Shown: positions 40,064 to 48,200 of the stretch, piece after piece
Layout of the letters: the number at the start of each line of letters is the position of its first letter
How positions within the stretch are numbered: the stretch's first letter is position 1
From: AC-56 sp963798705
GTDB lineage: Bacteria > Actinomycetota > Thermoleophilia > Solirubrobacterales > 70-9
NCBI GenBank assembly: GCA_963798705.1
Contig: CAWCTW010000003.1
Location: 186,001 to 250,000, forward strand
DNA length: 64,000 nt
Reading direction: 5' to 3'
Made by a program: the position numbers and the translations under genes
The notes under the pieces: generated by a model
Seen by the model: only the letters and a program-made list of their open reading frames with translations
What the model was told of the DNA's origin: nothing
Databases searched by the model: none

Positions 40064-41416
40064 ATGGGTGTCAGAGCGGAGGCCCTCGAACGCCTCGGAT
40101 CCGAGGTGCGCCGCAGCGGCCTGGTGGATCCCGTCTCCTCGGGCGTCGCGCTGGTCTCCGGCGGTCCCGATTCGGCCTGCGCCGCTGCGGGGCTCGCGCG
40201 AGCCCTCGGCCCGGAGCGCATTCACGCCCTGCACGTCAACTACGGCCTGCGCGATTCGGCGAACCGCGACGAGCTCGTCTGCCGCGACCTCTGCTCGCGC
40301 CTCCGGGTCGACCTGCACATCGAACGCCCTGAGAGCCTGCGGGGCAACCTCCAGGCCGCCGCCCGCGAATTCCGCTACGCGGCCGCCGAGCGGCTTCGGA
40401 TTCGCACCGGCGGTGACTGGATCGCGACCGGCCATACGCGCACCGACCTCGCCGAGACTCTGGTCTACAGGCTCGCCGCCTCGCCGGGCGTGCGCAGCCT
40501 CCGGTGCCTGCCGGCCCAGAGCGGCCGGGTGGTCCGTCCGCTGCTCGATCTGGAGCGCGCCGAGCTGCGCCGGCTGGCGACGGCCGCAGGGCTGCCATTC
40601 GCCGACGATGAGACCAACCTCGATCCCGCCTTTGCCCGCAATCGGATTCGAGCCGAGATCCTCCCGGTCATGCGGGAGCTGAGCCCCGCGGCGGAGCGGA
40701 ACATCGCCGAGACCCAGGCGGAGATGACCGAGGAGGCCCGGCTGCTCGACCGGGTCGTCCTGGAGGCGCTGGAGGCCGCCGGCGCCGGCGCCGGTGCGGT
40801 TGCGATCCGCGCCGACGCGCTGGCCGGCTCCGAGCCCGCCCTCCGCCGACTCGCGTTGAGGGCGCTGGCGGAGCGGGCCACGGGGCGTGCGGTGCCGCTC
40901 GGGCGCAGCCGCGCCGCGCAGATCATGCGGCTCGCACTGATGCCGGAGGGCGGCGAGGTCGACCTCGGCCACGGTGTCAGCGCCGTGTGCGAGCAGGGGC
41001 TGATCCGCTTCGAGACGTCATCCGAGGCCGACGCCGCGCCGGCGCCCGCCCCCCTGCGCGTGCCCGGCAGCTGCCGCTTCGGGCAATGGGAGGTGCGCGC
41101 GGAGATCCGGTCGGGGCCGTTCAAGCCCGTCGGGCCCGACCTCGCGACGCTCGATGCGGAGGCGCTCGGCGAGGAGCTGGTGGTTCGCACCTGGCGCGAG
41201 GGGGATCGGATCCGGCCCCTCGGCATGGAGGGCACGAAGAGCCTCCAGGACCTCTTCACGGACCGCGGCGTGCCCCGGTCGCTGCGCCGTCGCCTGCCGG
41301 TCGTGACGGCGGCGGGGCGGGTGGTCTGGGTCGCCGGGGTCGCCGTGTCAGAGGACTTCCGCCTGGACCCGGATGCGCGCGAGGTGGCGGTGCTCACCGC
41401 GCGGGTATTGGACTGA
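40064..41416 (+). CDS. tilS: tRNA(Ile)-lysidine synthase
   Basis: A 450-residue enzyme that converts C34 of the tRNA-Ile anticodon to lysidine, using ATP. The PP-loop SGGPDS lies at 32-37 with a Pro in the usual variable place. The N-terminal N-type ATPase domain continues with VNYGLRDSANRDE, GNLQAAAREFRYAA and TGHTRTDLAETLVYRL; the C-terminal tRNA-binding domain includes REGDRIRPLGMEGTKSLQDLF. The gene leads the conserved tilS-hpt-ftsH-fol block. ATG 40064 is the natural start for the first helix. Confidence 0.93.
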   Translation: MGVRAEALERLGSEVRRSGLVDPVSSGVALVSGGPDSACAAAGLARALGPERIHALHVNYGLRDSANRDELVCRDLCSRLRVDLHIERPESLRGNLQAAAREFRYAAAERLRIRTGGDWIATGHTRTDLAETLVYRLAASPGVRSLRCLPAQSGRVVRPLLDLERAELRRLATAAGLPFADDETNLDPAFARNRIRAEILPVMRELSPAAERNIAETQAEMTEEARLLDRVVLEALEAAGAGAGAVAIRADALAGSEPALRRLALRALAERATGRAVPLGRSRAAQIMRLALMPEGGEVDLGHGVSAVCEQGLIRFETSSEADAAPAPAPLRVPGSCRFGQWEVRAEIRSGPFKPVGPDLATLDAEALGEELVVRTWREGDRIRPLGMEGTKSLQDLFTDRGVPRSLRRRLPVVTAAGRVVWVAGVAVSEDFRLDPDAREVAVLTARVLD

Positions 41417-41423
41417 GGGGCAC

Positions 41424-41462
41424 GTGAACGTCTGCTTTCGCCATGCGAAAGCAACCGTTCAC
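41424..41462. repeat. Palindromic hairpin element, copy 1
   Basis: A 39-base hairpin: outer stem GTGAACG/CGTTCAC, a two-base internal loop, inner stem TGCTTTCGC/GCGAAAGCA, loop CAT. It stands eight bases after the tilS stop. A second copy lies at 55571-55607 after clpC; the shared core is ACGTCTGCTTTCGC-x-ATGCGAA-x-GC. Confidence 0.75.
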
Positions 41463-41560
41463 GGGCGGCATCCGACGCCTCGCGGTCCGCTTGGGCGTGC
41501 CCTACGTGCCCCGTCAGCCGGACGGCCATGAGCGCCCGCGGAACGTAGACTCCCGCCGCG

Positions 41561-42112
41561 ATGGACGACCCCGCGATCGGCGAGACGCTCGTTCCCGCTG
41601 ACGAGCTTCAGACCCGGGTCACGGACCTGGCGTCGGAGATCAGCCGCGACTACGACGGCCGCGACCTCGTCCTGATCGGGATCCTCAAAGGCGCGGTGCT
41701 GTTCCTGGGGGACCTGATGCGCTACGTCACGGTACCGTGCGAGATCGACTTCATGGCGGTGTCGAGCTACGGCTCGCAGACCGACTCCTCGGGCGTGGTT
41801 CGCATCCTCAAGGACCTCGACTCCTCGATCGAGGGCCGGGACGTCCTGATCGTGGAGGACATCATCGACTCCGGGCTGACCCTCCAGTATCTGCTGCGCA
41901 ACCTGAACGCGCGAAATCCCGCGTCGCTCGAGGTGTGCGCGCTGCTGACCAAGCCTGAGCGCCGGCGCGTGGACCTGCCCATCCGCTACGTCGGCTTCGA
42001 GATCCCGAATCGGTTCGTGATCGGCTACGGCCTCGATTTCGCACAGCGCTACAGGAACCTCGACTACGTGGCCGTCCTGGCGGACTCGGACCAGTCGCAG
42101 GACCCCCGTTAG
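41561..42112 (+). CDS. hpt: Hypoxanthine(-guanine) phosphoribosyltransferase
   Basis: A 183-residue purine-salvage enzyme converting hypoxanthine or guanine with PRPP to IMP or GMP. The PRPP-binding motif is DVLIVEDIIDSGLTLQYLL; the flexible loop with SSYGSQTDSSG and the C-terminal YVGFEIPNRFVIGYGLDF and YRNLDYV are standard. A TAGACT box nine bases before the ATG suggests a nearly leaderless transcript. Second gene of the tilS-hpt-ftsH order. Confidence 0.94.
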   Translation: MDDPAIGETLVPADELQTRVTDLASEISRDYDGRDLVLIGILKGAVLFLGDLMRYVTVPCEIDFMAVSSYGSQTDSSGVVRILKDLDSSIEGRDVLIVEDIIDSGLTLQYLLRNLNARNPASLEVCALLTKPERRRVDLPIRYVGFEIPNRFVIGYGLDFAQRYRNLDYVAVLADSDQSQDPR

Positions 42113-42179
42113 ACGGGCACAGGCACCCTGGTACGCTGATTCCAGCCGTTCGCGGGGCCGTAAGCAACCCCATTTGATC

Positions 42180-42251
42180 ATGCGCAAGACCCATCAGCTT
42201 CACCGCATCCGCCGCGCGAGCGCAGCCCTGCCGCCGGCTCGAATGATTTGA
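42180..42251 (+). CDS. Possible 23-codon leader ORF upstream of ftsH
   Basis: An ATG at 42180 opens a short frame, MRKTHQLHRIRRASAALPPA and three more residues, ending TGA at 42249-42251, one base before the ftsH ATG. Ribosomes finishing it could restart at ftsH. A TACGCT box at 42132-42137 could be the -10 element. No ribosome site precedes the ATG, so translation is uncertain. Confidence 0.3.
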   Translation: MRKTHQLHRIRRASAALPPARMI

Positions 42252-42252
42252 C

Positions 42253-44235
42253 ATGAGGCGCTTCTTCCGCAGCGCGGCCTTCCCGATCCTGATCGTCATC
42301 GTCCTCGCGTTCTTCGCGCAGCGACTGATCAGCGGTCCGGGCGACGAGCAGACGCCGACTTACGACCAGTTCGTCTCGCAGGTCAAGCACAACCCGTCGT
42401 CGATCGAGTCGGTCACCTTCGACCAGAAGTCGAGCTCGATCACGGTCGAGGAGCCCGATGGCAAGAGCTACTCCACCGGCTATCCGACCTCCGGCAACGC
42501 CCAGCCCCAGCTCATCAACCTGCTGGAGAAGAACGACGTCACCACCAAGGTCGAGGGCACGGGCGGCTCGAGCTTCCTCTCGATCCTCACCTACATCCTG
42601 CCCTTCCTCCTCTTCTTCGGCTTCTGGGTGTTCCTGATGAACCAGATGCAGGGCGGCGGCTCGCGCGTCATGAGCTTCGGGAAGTCGCGCGCGAAGCGCA
42701 TGTCCGTGGACGCTCCAAAGATCACCTTCCGGGACGTCGCGGGGGTGGACGAGGCGGTGCAGGAGCTCCACGAGATCAAGGAGTTCCTCGAAAACCCAAA
42801 GCGCTTCCAGGCTCTGGGGGCGCGCATCCCGAAGGGCGTGCTCCTCTACGGGCCGCCCGGGACCGGCAAGACGCTGCTCGCGCGCGCCGTGGCCGGCGAG
42901 GCCGGGGTGCCGTTCTTCTCGATCTCCGGTTCCGACTTCGTCGAGATGTTCGTGGGCGTCGGTGCGAGCCGGGTCCGCGACCTTTTCGAGCAGGCCAAGC
43001 AGAACTCCCCCTGCATCATCTTCATGGACGAGATCGACGCCGTCGGCCGCCACCGCGGCGCCGGCATGGGCGGCGGCCACGACGAGCGCGAGCAGACGCT
43101 GAACCAGCTCCTCGTCGAGATGGACGGCTTCGAGATGAAGGACAACATCATCCTGATCGCCGCCACCAACCGGCCCGACATCCTCGATCCCGCCCTGCTG
43201 CGGCCGGGGCGATTCGACCGCCAGATCGTCGTCGACCGGCCGGATCGCAAGGGCCGCAAGCGGATCCTCGAGGTTCACACCCGCGGCAAGCCGCTCGCCA
43301 AGCAGATCGATCTCGACGCGCTCGCGGGACAGACACCCGGCTTCACCGGCGCCGACCTGGCCAACCTGATCAACGAGGCCGCGCTCTTGACCGCGCGCTC
43401 CAACAAGCGCGAGATCACGATGCACGAGCTCGAGGAGGGGATCATGCGCGTGATCGCCGGCCCCGAGAAGAAGAGCCGCGTGATGTCGGAGAAGGAGCGC
43501 CTCGTCACCGCCTATCACGAGCTCGGGCACGCGATCGTCGGCCACCTGCTCCCGAACACCGATCCGGTCCACAAGATCTCGATCATCAGCCGCGGCCAGG
43601 CGCTGGGCTACACGATCTCGCTGCCGACCGAGGACAAGTTCCTCACGACCCGCGCGGAGCTCACCGACACGATGGCGATGACCCTCGGCGGCCGCGCCGC
43701 CGAGGAGATCATCTTCAGCGAGATCACGACGGGCGCCTCGAACGACCTCGAGAAGGTCACCGAGACCGCCAAGCAGATGGTCATGCGCTTCGGGATGTCC
43801 GAGCGTCTCGGTCCCCGCGTCTTCGGCCACGACCGCTCCCAGCCCTTCCTCGGCCGCGAGTTCTCCGCCGAGCCGGACTACTCGGACGAGATCGCGCGCG
43901 AGATCGACGACGAGATCCGTCGCATCGTGGAGGAAGCCCACCAGACCGCCAAGGACATCCTCGTCGAGCGACGCGAGGCGCTGGACGCGATCTCCAAGAT
44001 CCTCCTCGAGCGCGAGACGATCGACGCCGAGGAGTTCGCGAAGCTGCTCGACGGCGCCTCCGAAGACGAGGTCTTCGGTGACGAGGAGGAGGAGGACCGG
44101 GTTCCCGATCAGCCGGAGGCCGAGGCCGAAAAACCGGCCAGCCGCGAGGGGCCGCGTCCGTCGCCGCGTCCGCGTCCCGGGTTCGCCGGCGGCACCGCCG
44201 AGATGCGCGCGGACGATCAGAAGCGGCGCTCGTAG
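42253..44235 (+). CDS. ftsH: ATP-dependent zinc metalloprotease FtsH
   Basis: A 660-residue membrane-anchored AAA protease degrading misfolded membrane and regulatory proteins. Two membrane helices (about 8-25 and 111-133) flank an extracytoplasmic domain. The AAA module has Walker A GPPGTGKT (about 199-206), Walker B CIIFMDEIDAV and the second-region-of-homology arginines in NRPDILDPALLRPGRFDRQ. The protease has HELGH (about 421-425), the zinc site. The acidic and proline-rich tail is about 40 residues, typical of actinobacteria. It follows hpt, but the usual folE gene behind it is absent. Confidence 0.96.
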   Translation: MRRFFRSAAFPILIVIVLAFFAQRLISGPGDEQTPTYDQFVSQVKHNPSSIESVTFDQKSSSITVEEPDGKSYSTGYPTSGNAQPQLINLLEKNDVTTKVEGTGGSSFLSILTYILPFLLFFGFWVFLMNQMQGGGSRVMSFGKSRAKRMSVDAPKITFRDVAGVDEAVQELHEIKEFLENPKRFQALGARIPKGVLLYGPPGTGKTLLARAVAGEAGVPFFSISGSDFVEMFVGVGASRVRDLFEQAKQNSPCIIFMDEIDAVGRHRGAGMGGGHDEREQTLNQLLVEMDGFEMKDNIILIAATNRPDILDPALLRPGRFDRQIVVDRPDRKGRKRILEVHTRGKPLAKQIDLDALAGQTPGFTGADLANLINEAALLTARSNKREITMHELEEGIMRVIAGPEKKSRVMSEKERLVTAYHELGHAIVGHLLPNTDPVHKISIISRGQALGYTISLPTEDKFLTTRAELTDTMAMTLGGRAAEEIIFSEITTGASNDLEKVTETAKQMVMRFGMSERLGPRVFGHDRSQPFLGREFSAEPDYSDEIAREIDDEIRRIVEEAHQTAKDILVERREALDAISKILLERETIDAEEFAKLLDGASEDEVFGDEEEEDRVPDQPEAEAEKPASREGPRPSPRPRPGFAGGTAEMRADDQKRRS

Positions 44236-44296
44236 CCCAACGCAACCCGCTGGTTCGCGAACCCGGGCGCCACGTTCGCGCGCCACGTTCTGAGGT

Positions 44297-44363
44297 TGGG
44301 TAGGGCAGCGTCGGTGGTCAATCCGTTCCCGGAAAACCGAGGCTCGATTGCCTTGACCCGGCA
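44297..44363. repeat. Modular intergenic element, copy A
   Basis: Three short blocks occur in order: TGGGTAGGGCAGC (44297-44309), AATCCGTTCCCGGAAAACCG (44320-44339) and CTTGACCCGG (44352-44361). The same three blocks, slightly altered, recur in this order at 51426-51572. It lies before the small lipoprotein gene. Confidence 0.5.
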
Positions 44364-44392
44364 GTTACCTCGTCGGCGGTAGCGTTTTCCGC

Positions 44393-44722
44393 GTGCGAGG
44401 CCTTCCCCTACTTGCCATCCTTCCCCTTGTCCTGTTGATCGGCTGCGGAGGCGGCTCGGCCGGCCCGGACACACGCGACCGCGCGGTCAACGAGGCGATG
44501 CGGGCCTACCGGGAGGCGCAGGCCGCCGGCACGGACCTCGAGCGTGGGCCCTGCATCGCCGAGCAGCTGCCCGGTCTGGAGGACTGGGTTGTGGACATCG
44601 CCCATGAGCCACGCCAGCCGGTTGACGATCAACCCGCGAACCAGTGCCAGCGGTTCCGCGACGGCGACGCGCACCACTTCGTCGAGCTGAGCCCGTCGGG
44701 CAAGCTCATCAGGGCGCAGTAG
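44393..44722 (+). CDS. Small lipoprotein between ftsH and folP
   Basis: A 109-residue exported lipoprotein. From GTG 44393 the signal peptide MRGLPLLAILPLVLLIGC ends in the lipobox LIGC (Cys 18), then a Gly/Ser linker. The rest is hydrophilic with two further Cys (PCIAEQLPG and NQCQRFRDG) that could form a disulfide. A TAGCGT box seven bases before the start suggests a leaderless transcript. It stands where folE is usually found in actinobacteria and overlaps nothing; folP begins five bases after its stop. Function unknown. Confidence 0.7.
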   Translation: MRGLPLLAILPLVLLIGCGGGSAGPDTRDRAVNEAMRAYREAQAAGTDLERGPCIAEQLPGLEDWVVDIAHEPRQPVDDQPANQCQRFRDGDAHHFVELSPSGKLIRAQ

Positions 44723-44726
44723 CCGC

Positions 44727-45527
44727 ATGGCGCGCTTGATGGGCATCGTCAACGTGACCCCCGACTCGTTCTCCGACGGGGGGCTCTTCCTGGATCCGGA
44801 GCGCGCCGTCGCCCACGGCCGGCAGCTGGTTGCGGACGGGGCCGAGCTGCTGGACGTCGGCGGCGAGTCCACCCGGCCTGGGGCGCGAGCGGTGAGCTCA
44901 AAGGAGGAGCTCGCGCGGGTCGCCCCGGTTCTGGCCGGCCTGGCCGGCCTCGAGGCGGAGATCTCGATCGACACGTCCAAGGCGACGGTCGCCGAGGCGG
45001 CGCTCGATGCGGGGGCGGCAATCGTCAACGACGTCACCGCCCTGCGGGCGGAGCCGGCCCTCGCCGGCCTGTGCGCAGACCGGGGGTGCGTTGTCGTGCT
45101 GATGCACATGCGCGGGACGCCCCGCACGATGCAGGAAGCCCCGGTCTACGACGAGGTCGTCGCCGACGTGAAGGGATTCCTCCGTGAACGGATCGAGTTT
45201 GCGGTCGGCGAGGGGATCGCGGAGGACCGGATCTGGGTGGATCCGGGGATCGGCTTCGGCAAGACGGTTCGCCACAACCTCGAGCTGCTGAACCGCCTCG
45301 GCGAGCTGAGGCAGCTCGGACGACCCGTGGTCGTGGGAACCTCTCGCAAGCGTTTCATCGGCGCCATCACGGGGAGGGAGGTGGACGACCGGCTCGGCGG
45401 CTCGATCGCGAGCAGCGTCCTGGCGTTGCGGGCCGGCGCGGACATCCTGCGAGTCCACGACATCGAGGCGGCCCGTCAGGCCGTGCGCGTTGCCGAAGCC
45501 GTTCTCCAGCGCGCCTCGGCCCAGTGA
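44727..45527 (+). CDS. folP: Dihydropteroate synthase
   Basis: A 266-residue TIM-barrel enzyme condensing 6-hydroxymethyl-dihydropterin pyrophosphate with 4-aminobenzoate to dihydropteroate, the sulfonamide target. Signature motifs: GIVNVTPDSFSDGG, LLDVGGESTRPGA, the second-strand ISIDTSKATVAEAAL, IVNDVTALR, MHMRGTPRTMQ, DPGIGFGKT and the C-terminal VVGTSRKRFIG. Its TGA overlaps the ATG of folB (ATGA). Confidence 0.96.
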   Translation: MARLMGIVNVTPDSFSDGGLFLDPERAVAHGRQLVADGAELLDVGGESTRPGARAVSSKEELARVAPVLAGLAGLEAEISIDTSKATVAEAALDAGAAIVNDVTALRAEPALAGLCADRGCVVVLMHMRGTPRTMQEAPVYDEVVADVKGFLRERIEFAVGEGIAEDRIWVDPGIGFGKTVRHNLELLNRLGELRQLGRPVVVGTSRKRFIGAITGREVDDRLGGSIASSVLALRAGADILRVHDIEAARQAVRVAEAVLQRASAQ

Positions 45528-46012
45528 ATGAAGCCGCGCTTCCGACTCGGGTCACCAGCGGGCCCGGACCCGCTGGTACCGTCCCGCCCGTGGAAGCGGG
45601 CCCGGGCGACACCGCATCGGTCGAGGTCGAGGTTCGCGGCCTCTCCATCTATACCCATCACGGCGTCACGGAGGCCGAGCGGGAGACGGGCCAGCGGCTG
45701 GAGATCGATCTCAGCTTCGACGTGCCGGATTGCGATGCAATTCTCACCGACCGGCTCGAGGACACGGTCGACTACGTCGAGGTCTGCGACATCGTCGCCC
45801 TGGCCGCGACCGAGCGGAGCTACAAGACCCTCGAGCGCCTCTGCCATGTGATCGCGGAGCGATTGACCGAGCGCTTCGCCTGCGAGTCGGTGCGAGTGCG
45901 GGCGGCCAAGCCCGAGCCGCCGTTGCCGATTGCCGTCGAGCAGGTCGGTGTGGAGGTGGTTCGCGAGCGAGCGAGGCGCGACGTCGCCGAGGACGGCGAC
46001 GCGGCGGAGTGA
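45524..46012 (+). CDS. folB: Dihydroneopterin aldolase
   Basis: A 162-residue enzyme splitting 7,8-dihydroneopterin to 6-hydroxymethyl-dihydropterin and glycolaldehyde. The core begins VEVEVRGLSIYTHHGVTEAERETGQRLEIDLSF and ends VRVRAAKPEPPLPIAVEQVGVEV; the Glu and Lys positions of the family are in place. About 22 extra N-terminal residues (Pro/Gly-rich) precede the core; GTG 45590 could be the true start. The last 20 residues are an acidic tail unlike most FolB proteins. Coupled by overlap to both folP and folK. Confidence 0.92.
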   Translation: MNEAALPTRVTSGPGPAGTVPPVEAGPGDTASVEVEVRGLSIYTHHGVTEAERETGQRLEIDLSFDVPDCDAILTDRLEDTVDYVEVCDIVALAATERSYKTLERLCHVIAERLTERFACESVRVRAAKPEPPLPIAVEQVGVEVVRERARRDVAEDGDAAE

Positions 46013-46509
46013 GCGCCCGCGTCGGGTACGTGGGCCTCGGCTCCAACGTCGGCGAGCGCGTAGCGCACCTGCGCGCCGGGGTGGCAGGCCTTCAGGAGCA
46101 CGGGGTGGAGGTGAAGGCGACCTCGTCGCTGTACGAGACCGAGCCGGTGGGCGAGATCCTGGACCAACCGGAGTTCCTGAACGCCGCGGCGCAAATCCGC
46201 ACCGAGCTGGACCCGGAGGAGCTGCTTGATGTCTGCAAGGCGGTCGAGGTTGAGCAGGGCCGCATGCTCGGTGGGCAGCGCCACGGCCCGCGTCCCCTGG
46301 ACGTCGACGTGCTTCTTCTCGGCGACGTCGAACTGCGGAGCGATCGCCTCACGCTGCCGCACCGCGAGGTCACGAGCCGGCGATTCGTCCTGGCTCCCCT
46401 GCTCGAGCTCGACCCCGACCTTGCGCTGCCGGACGGGACCCGGCTCGATGCCGCCCTCGCCGGGCTGGGACCGGGTCAGCGGGTCAGGCGGGTCGGCCCG
46501 TTCCTCTAG
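46009..46509 (+). CDS. folK: 2-amino-4-hydroxy-6-hydroxymethyl-dihydropteridine pyrophosphokinase
   Basis: A 166-residue kinase transferring pyrophosphate from ATP to hydroxymethyl-dihydropterin. It starts GTG 46009 (overlap with the folB TGA). Motifs: VGYVGLGSNVGERVAHL, SSLYETEPVG, FLNAAAQIRTEL, QGRMLGGQRHGPRPLDVDVLLLGD and LPHREVTSRRFVLAPL, with the two Asp that hold magnesium in RPLDVDVL. Last gene of the folate trio. A hairpin at 46532-46576 follows. Confidence 0.94.
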   Translation: MSARVGYVGLGSNVGERVAHLRAGVAGLQEHGVEVKATSSLYETEPVGEILDQPEFLNAAAQIRTELDPEELLDVCKAVEVEQGRMLGGQRHGPRPLDVDVLLLGDVELRSDRLTLPHREVTSRRFVLAPLLELDPDLALPDGTRLDAALAGLGPGQRVRRVGPFL

Positions 46510-46531
46510 ATGATTGAGGCACCGCGGGCAG

Positions 46532-46576
46532 CGATGGATGCATCTCGGCGATATAGGGGCCGTTTTCCATCCATCG
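46532..46576. terminator. Probable bidirectional terminator between folK and the GST-like gene
   Basis: The arms CGATGGATG (46532-46540) and CATCCATCG (46568-46576) are perfectly complementary around a 27-base loop with a TTTT near the right arm. It sits between convergent genes. The long loop weakens the case. Confidence 0.45.
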
Positions 46577-46604
46577 TTGTTTCCGGTGATCTAGGGGCGA
46601 CGGG

Positions 46605-47387
46605 TCAAGCGGCGGTCGTAGCCTCCGCCGCGTCGCGAACCGGCTGGAGCCAGCTCACCGGGAGCACCGGCGGCGCCTGTCCGGGGAAGGCGGGAATGGC
46701 CCGCAGGGCAAGTTCCCCCGCCGGCCGCGCGGCGATCTCGGGGCGCAGATCGTCGAGGCTCATCGCCAGGCGGAGGCTCGCGCCGATCTGCAGGTCAGCC
46801 GCGCTCGGTGGATCCGCGCCCAGGACGCCCTCGGCGATCCAGTCGTCGATGCGCTTGAGCCAGCCCGGAAGCGATGCGAGATCACGGCGGACCGCCTCGT
46901 CGTCGGCGCTGTGCATGCGGCTCGCCGCGGCGACGATGGGGGCCGCCGTCCTCACGGCCAGGCTGACCGGAATGCCAAGCCTGGCGCCCTCCGCGTAGCT
47001 GGCCAGCGGCGCCCGATCACGCTTGAGCGCGTTCCAAAGGATCCGCCGTACCGCGGGCTGGAGCACCTCCTCGCCCCATCGCTCGGCATCCTCCACGGCG
47101 ACGCGGCGCTCCGGATCGGAGGGATACAGGGGCGGCTCGGGCCGGATCGCGTCGAGGTCGCGGGCGATCGCCCGGGAGCCCGTGAGCTTGTGGCCCTCGA
47201 TCGAGAGCGACGGAACGGTGTTGGACGGAAACCGCATCGCGCGCAGCACTCCGCGCGAGATCACGGGCATCAGGTCGATGCGCCGGTAGGGAATTCCCTT
47301 CAGCTCCAGCATCCGCCGCGCCGCCATCGCGGGGTGGGAGCCCGGGATCGCGTAGAGCGTCGCTCCGGACTGCTGGGTTGCCGCCAT
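46605..47387 (-). CDS. Glutathione S-transferase-like protein
   Basis: A 260-residue protein with a thioredoxin-fold N-terminal domain (TLYAIPGSHPAMAARRMLELKGIPYRRIDLMPV, then NTVPSLSIEGHKLTGSRAIARDLD, containing the cis-Pro VPSL and the S-R pair) and a helical C-terminal domain. Actinobacteria of this type lack glutathione, so mycothiol or another thiol, or no thiol, may be used. ATG 47387 is the start before the fold; a longer upstream frame is shadow. It is divergent from coaX. Confidence 0.85.
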   Translation of the reverse strand: MAATQQSGATLYAIPGSHPAMAARRMLELKGIPYRRIDLMPVISRGVLRAMRFPSNTVPSLSIEGHKLTGSRAIARDLDAIRPEPPLYPSDPERRVAVEDAERWGEEVLQPAVRRILWNALKRDRAPLASYAEGARLGIPVSLAVRTAAPIVAAASRMHSADDEAVRRDLASLPGWLKRIDDWIAEGVLGADPPSAADLQIGASLRLAMSLDDLRPEIAARPAGELALRAIPAFPGQAPPVLPVSWLQPVRDAAEATTAA

Positions 47388-47423
47388 CGCGCCGCAATCG
47401 TAATGCGCTGGATAATCCCCGGC

Positions 47424-48200
47424 ATGCTGCTGGCGGTCGACGTCGGGAACACGCAGAGCCATCTGGGTCTCTTCGAGGCAGCCCGCCTCGTGGAGCACTG
47501 GCGGTTTGCGACGCACATCGAGGCGACGGCGGACGAGCTCGCCGTCCGCGTGTCGACCCTCCTCGCGTTGCGCGGGCTGGAGCCGACCGCCGTCGACGCA
47601 TCGATCGTCTCGTCGGTGGTGCCCCAGCTCACCCCCGAGTACTTCGGCATGACCGAGCGCTATCTGCAGGGGAGCTGCGTCGTCCTGGGCCCAGGCATCA
47701 AGACCGGCATGCCGATCCAGCTCGACAATCCCCATGAGCTCGGCGCCGACCGGCTCGCCAACGCCGTCGCGGCCTACGAGGCCCTGGGAGGCCCGTGCGC
47801 CGTCGCGGACTTCGGCACCGCGATCACCTTCGACGTCGTGTCGGAGGACGGCGAGTACCTCGGCGGGGTCATCGGCCCGGGCGTCGAGATCTCGATGGAG
47901 GCGCTGGCGCAGCGGACGGCGAAGCTGCCACCGATCGAGCTCGGAGAGCCTCCCAGCGAGGCGGGGGGCGTGATCGGCCGAACCACTCACGAGAGCCTGC
48001 TCTCGGGCATCACCTACGGTTTCGCCGGCGCCGTGGATGCGATCGCCCGGCGCATTCAGCGCGAGCTTGGCGACGGTACCCGCTTCGTCGCGACCGGCGG
48101 CCACGCCGCGGCGATCGTGCCCTTCTGCGACCTGATCGACGAGATCGACGACCTGCTCACGCTGACCGGCCTACGCTTGATCTGGGAGCGAAACCGATGA
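47424..48200 (+). CDS. coaX: Type III pantothenate kinase
   Basis: A 258-residue ASKHA-fold kinase catalysing the first step of CoA synthesis. Motifs: MLLAVDVGNTQSHLGLFE (phosphate loop), VVLGPGIKTGMPIQLDNPHELGADRLANAVAA (with catalytic Asp in GADR), ADFGTAITFDVVSEDGEYLGGVI and FVATGGHAA. ATG 47424 starts the family sequence; ATG 47403 would add seven residues. ATGA overlap with dus downstream. Confidence 0.93.
   Translation: MLLAVDVGNTQSHLGLFEAARLVEHWRFATHIEATADELAVRVSTLLALRGLEPTAVDASIVSSVVPQLTPEYFGMTERYLQGSCVVLGPGIKTGMPIQLDNPHELGADRLANAVAAYEALGGPCAVADFGTAITFDVVSEDGEYLGGVIGPGVEISMEALAQRTAKLPPIELGEPPSEAGGVIGRTTHESLLSGITYGFAGAVDAIARRIQRELGDGTRFVATGGHAAAIVPFCDLIDEIDDLLTLTGLRLIWERNR

Noticed and set aside
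41040..41060. GC-rich low-complexity stretch in tilS as a possible frameshift
   Set aside because: The reading frame continues through with correct C-terminal motifs; it is an Ala/Pro-rich linker between domains.
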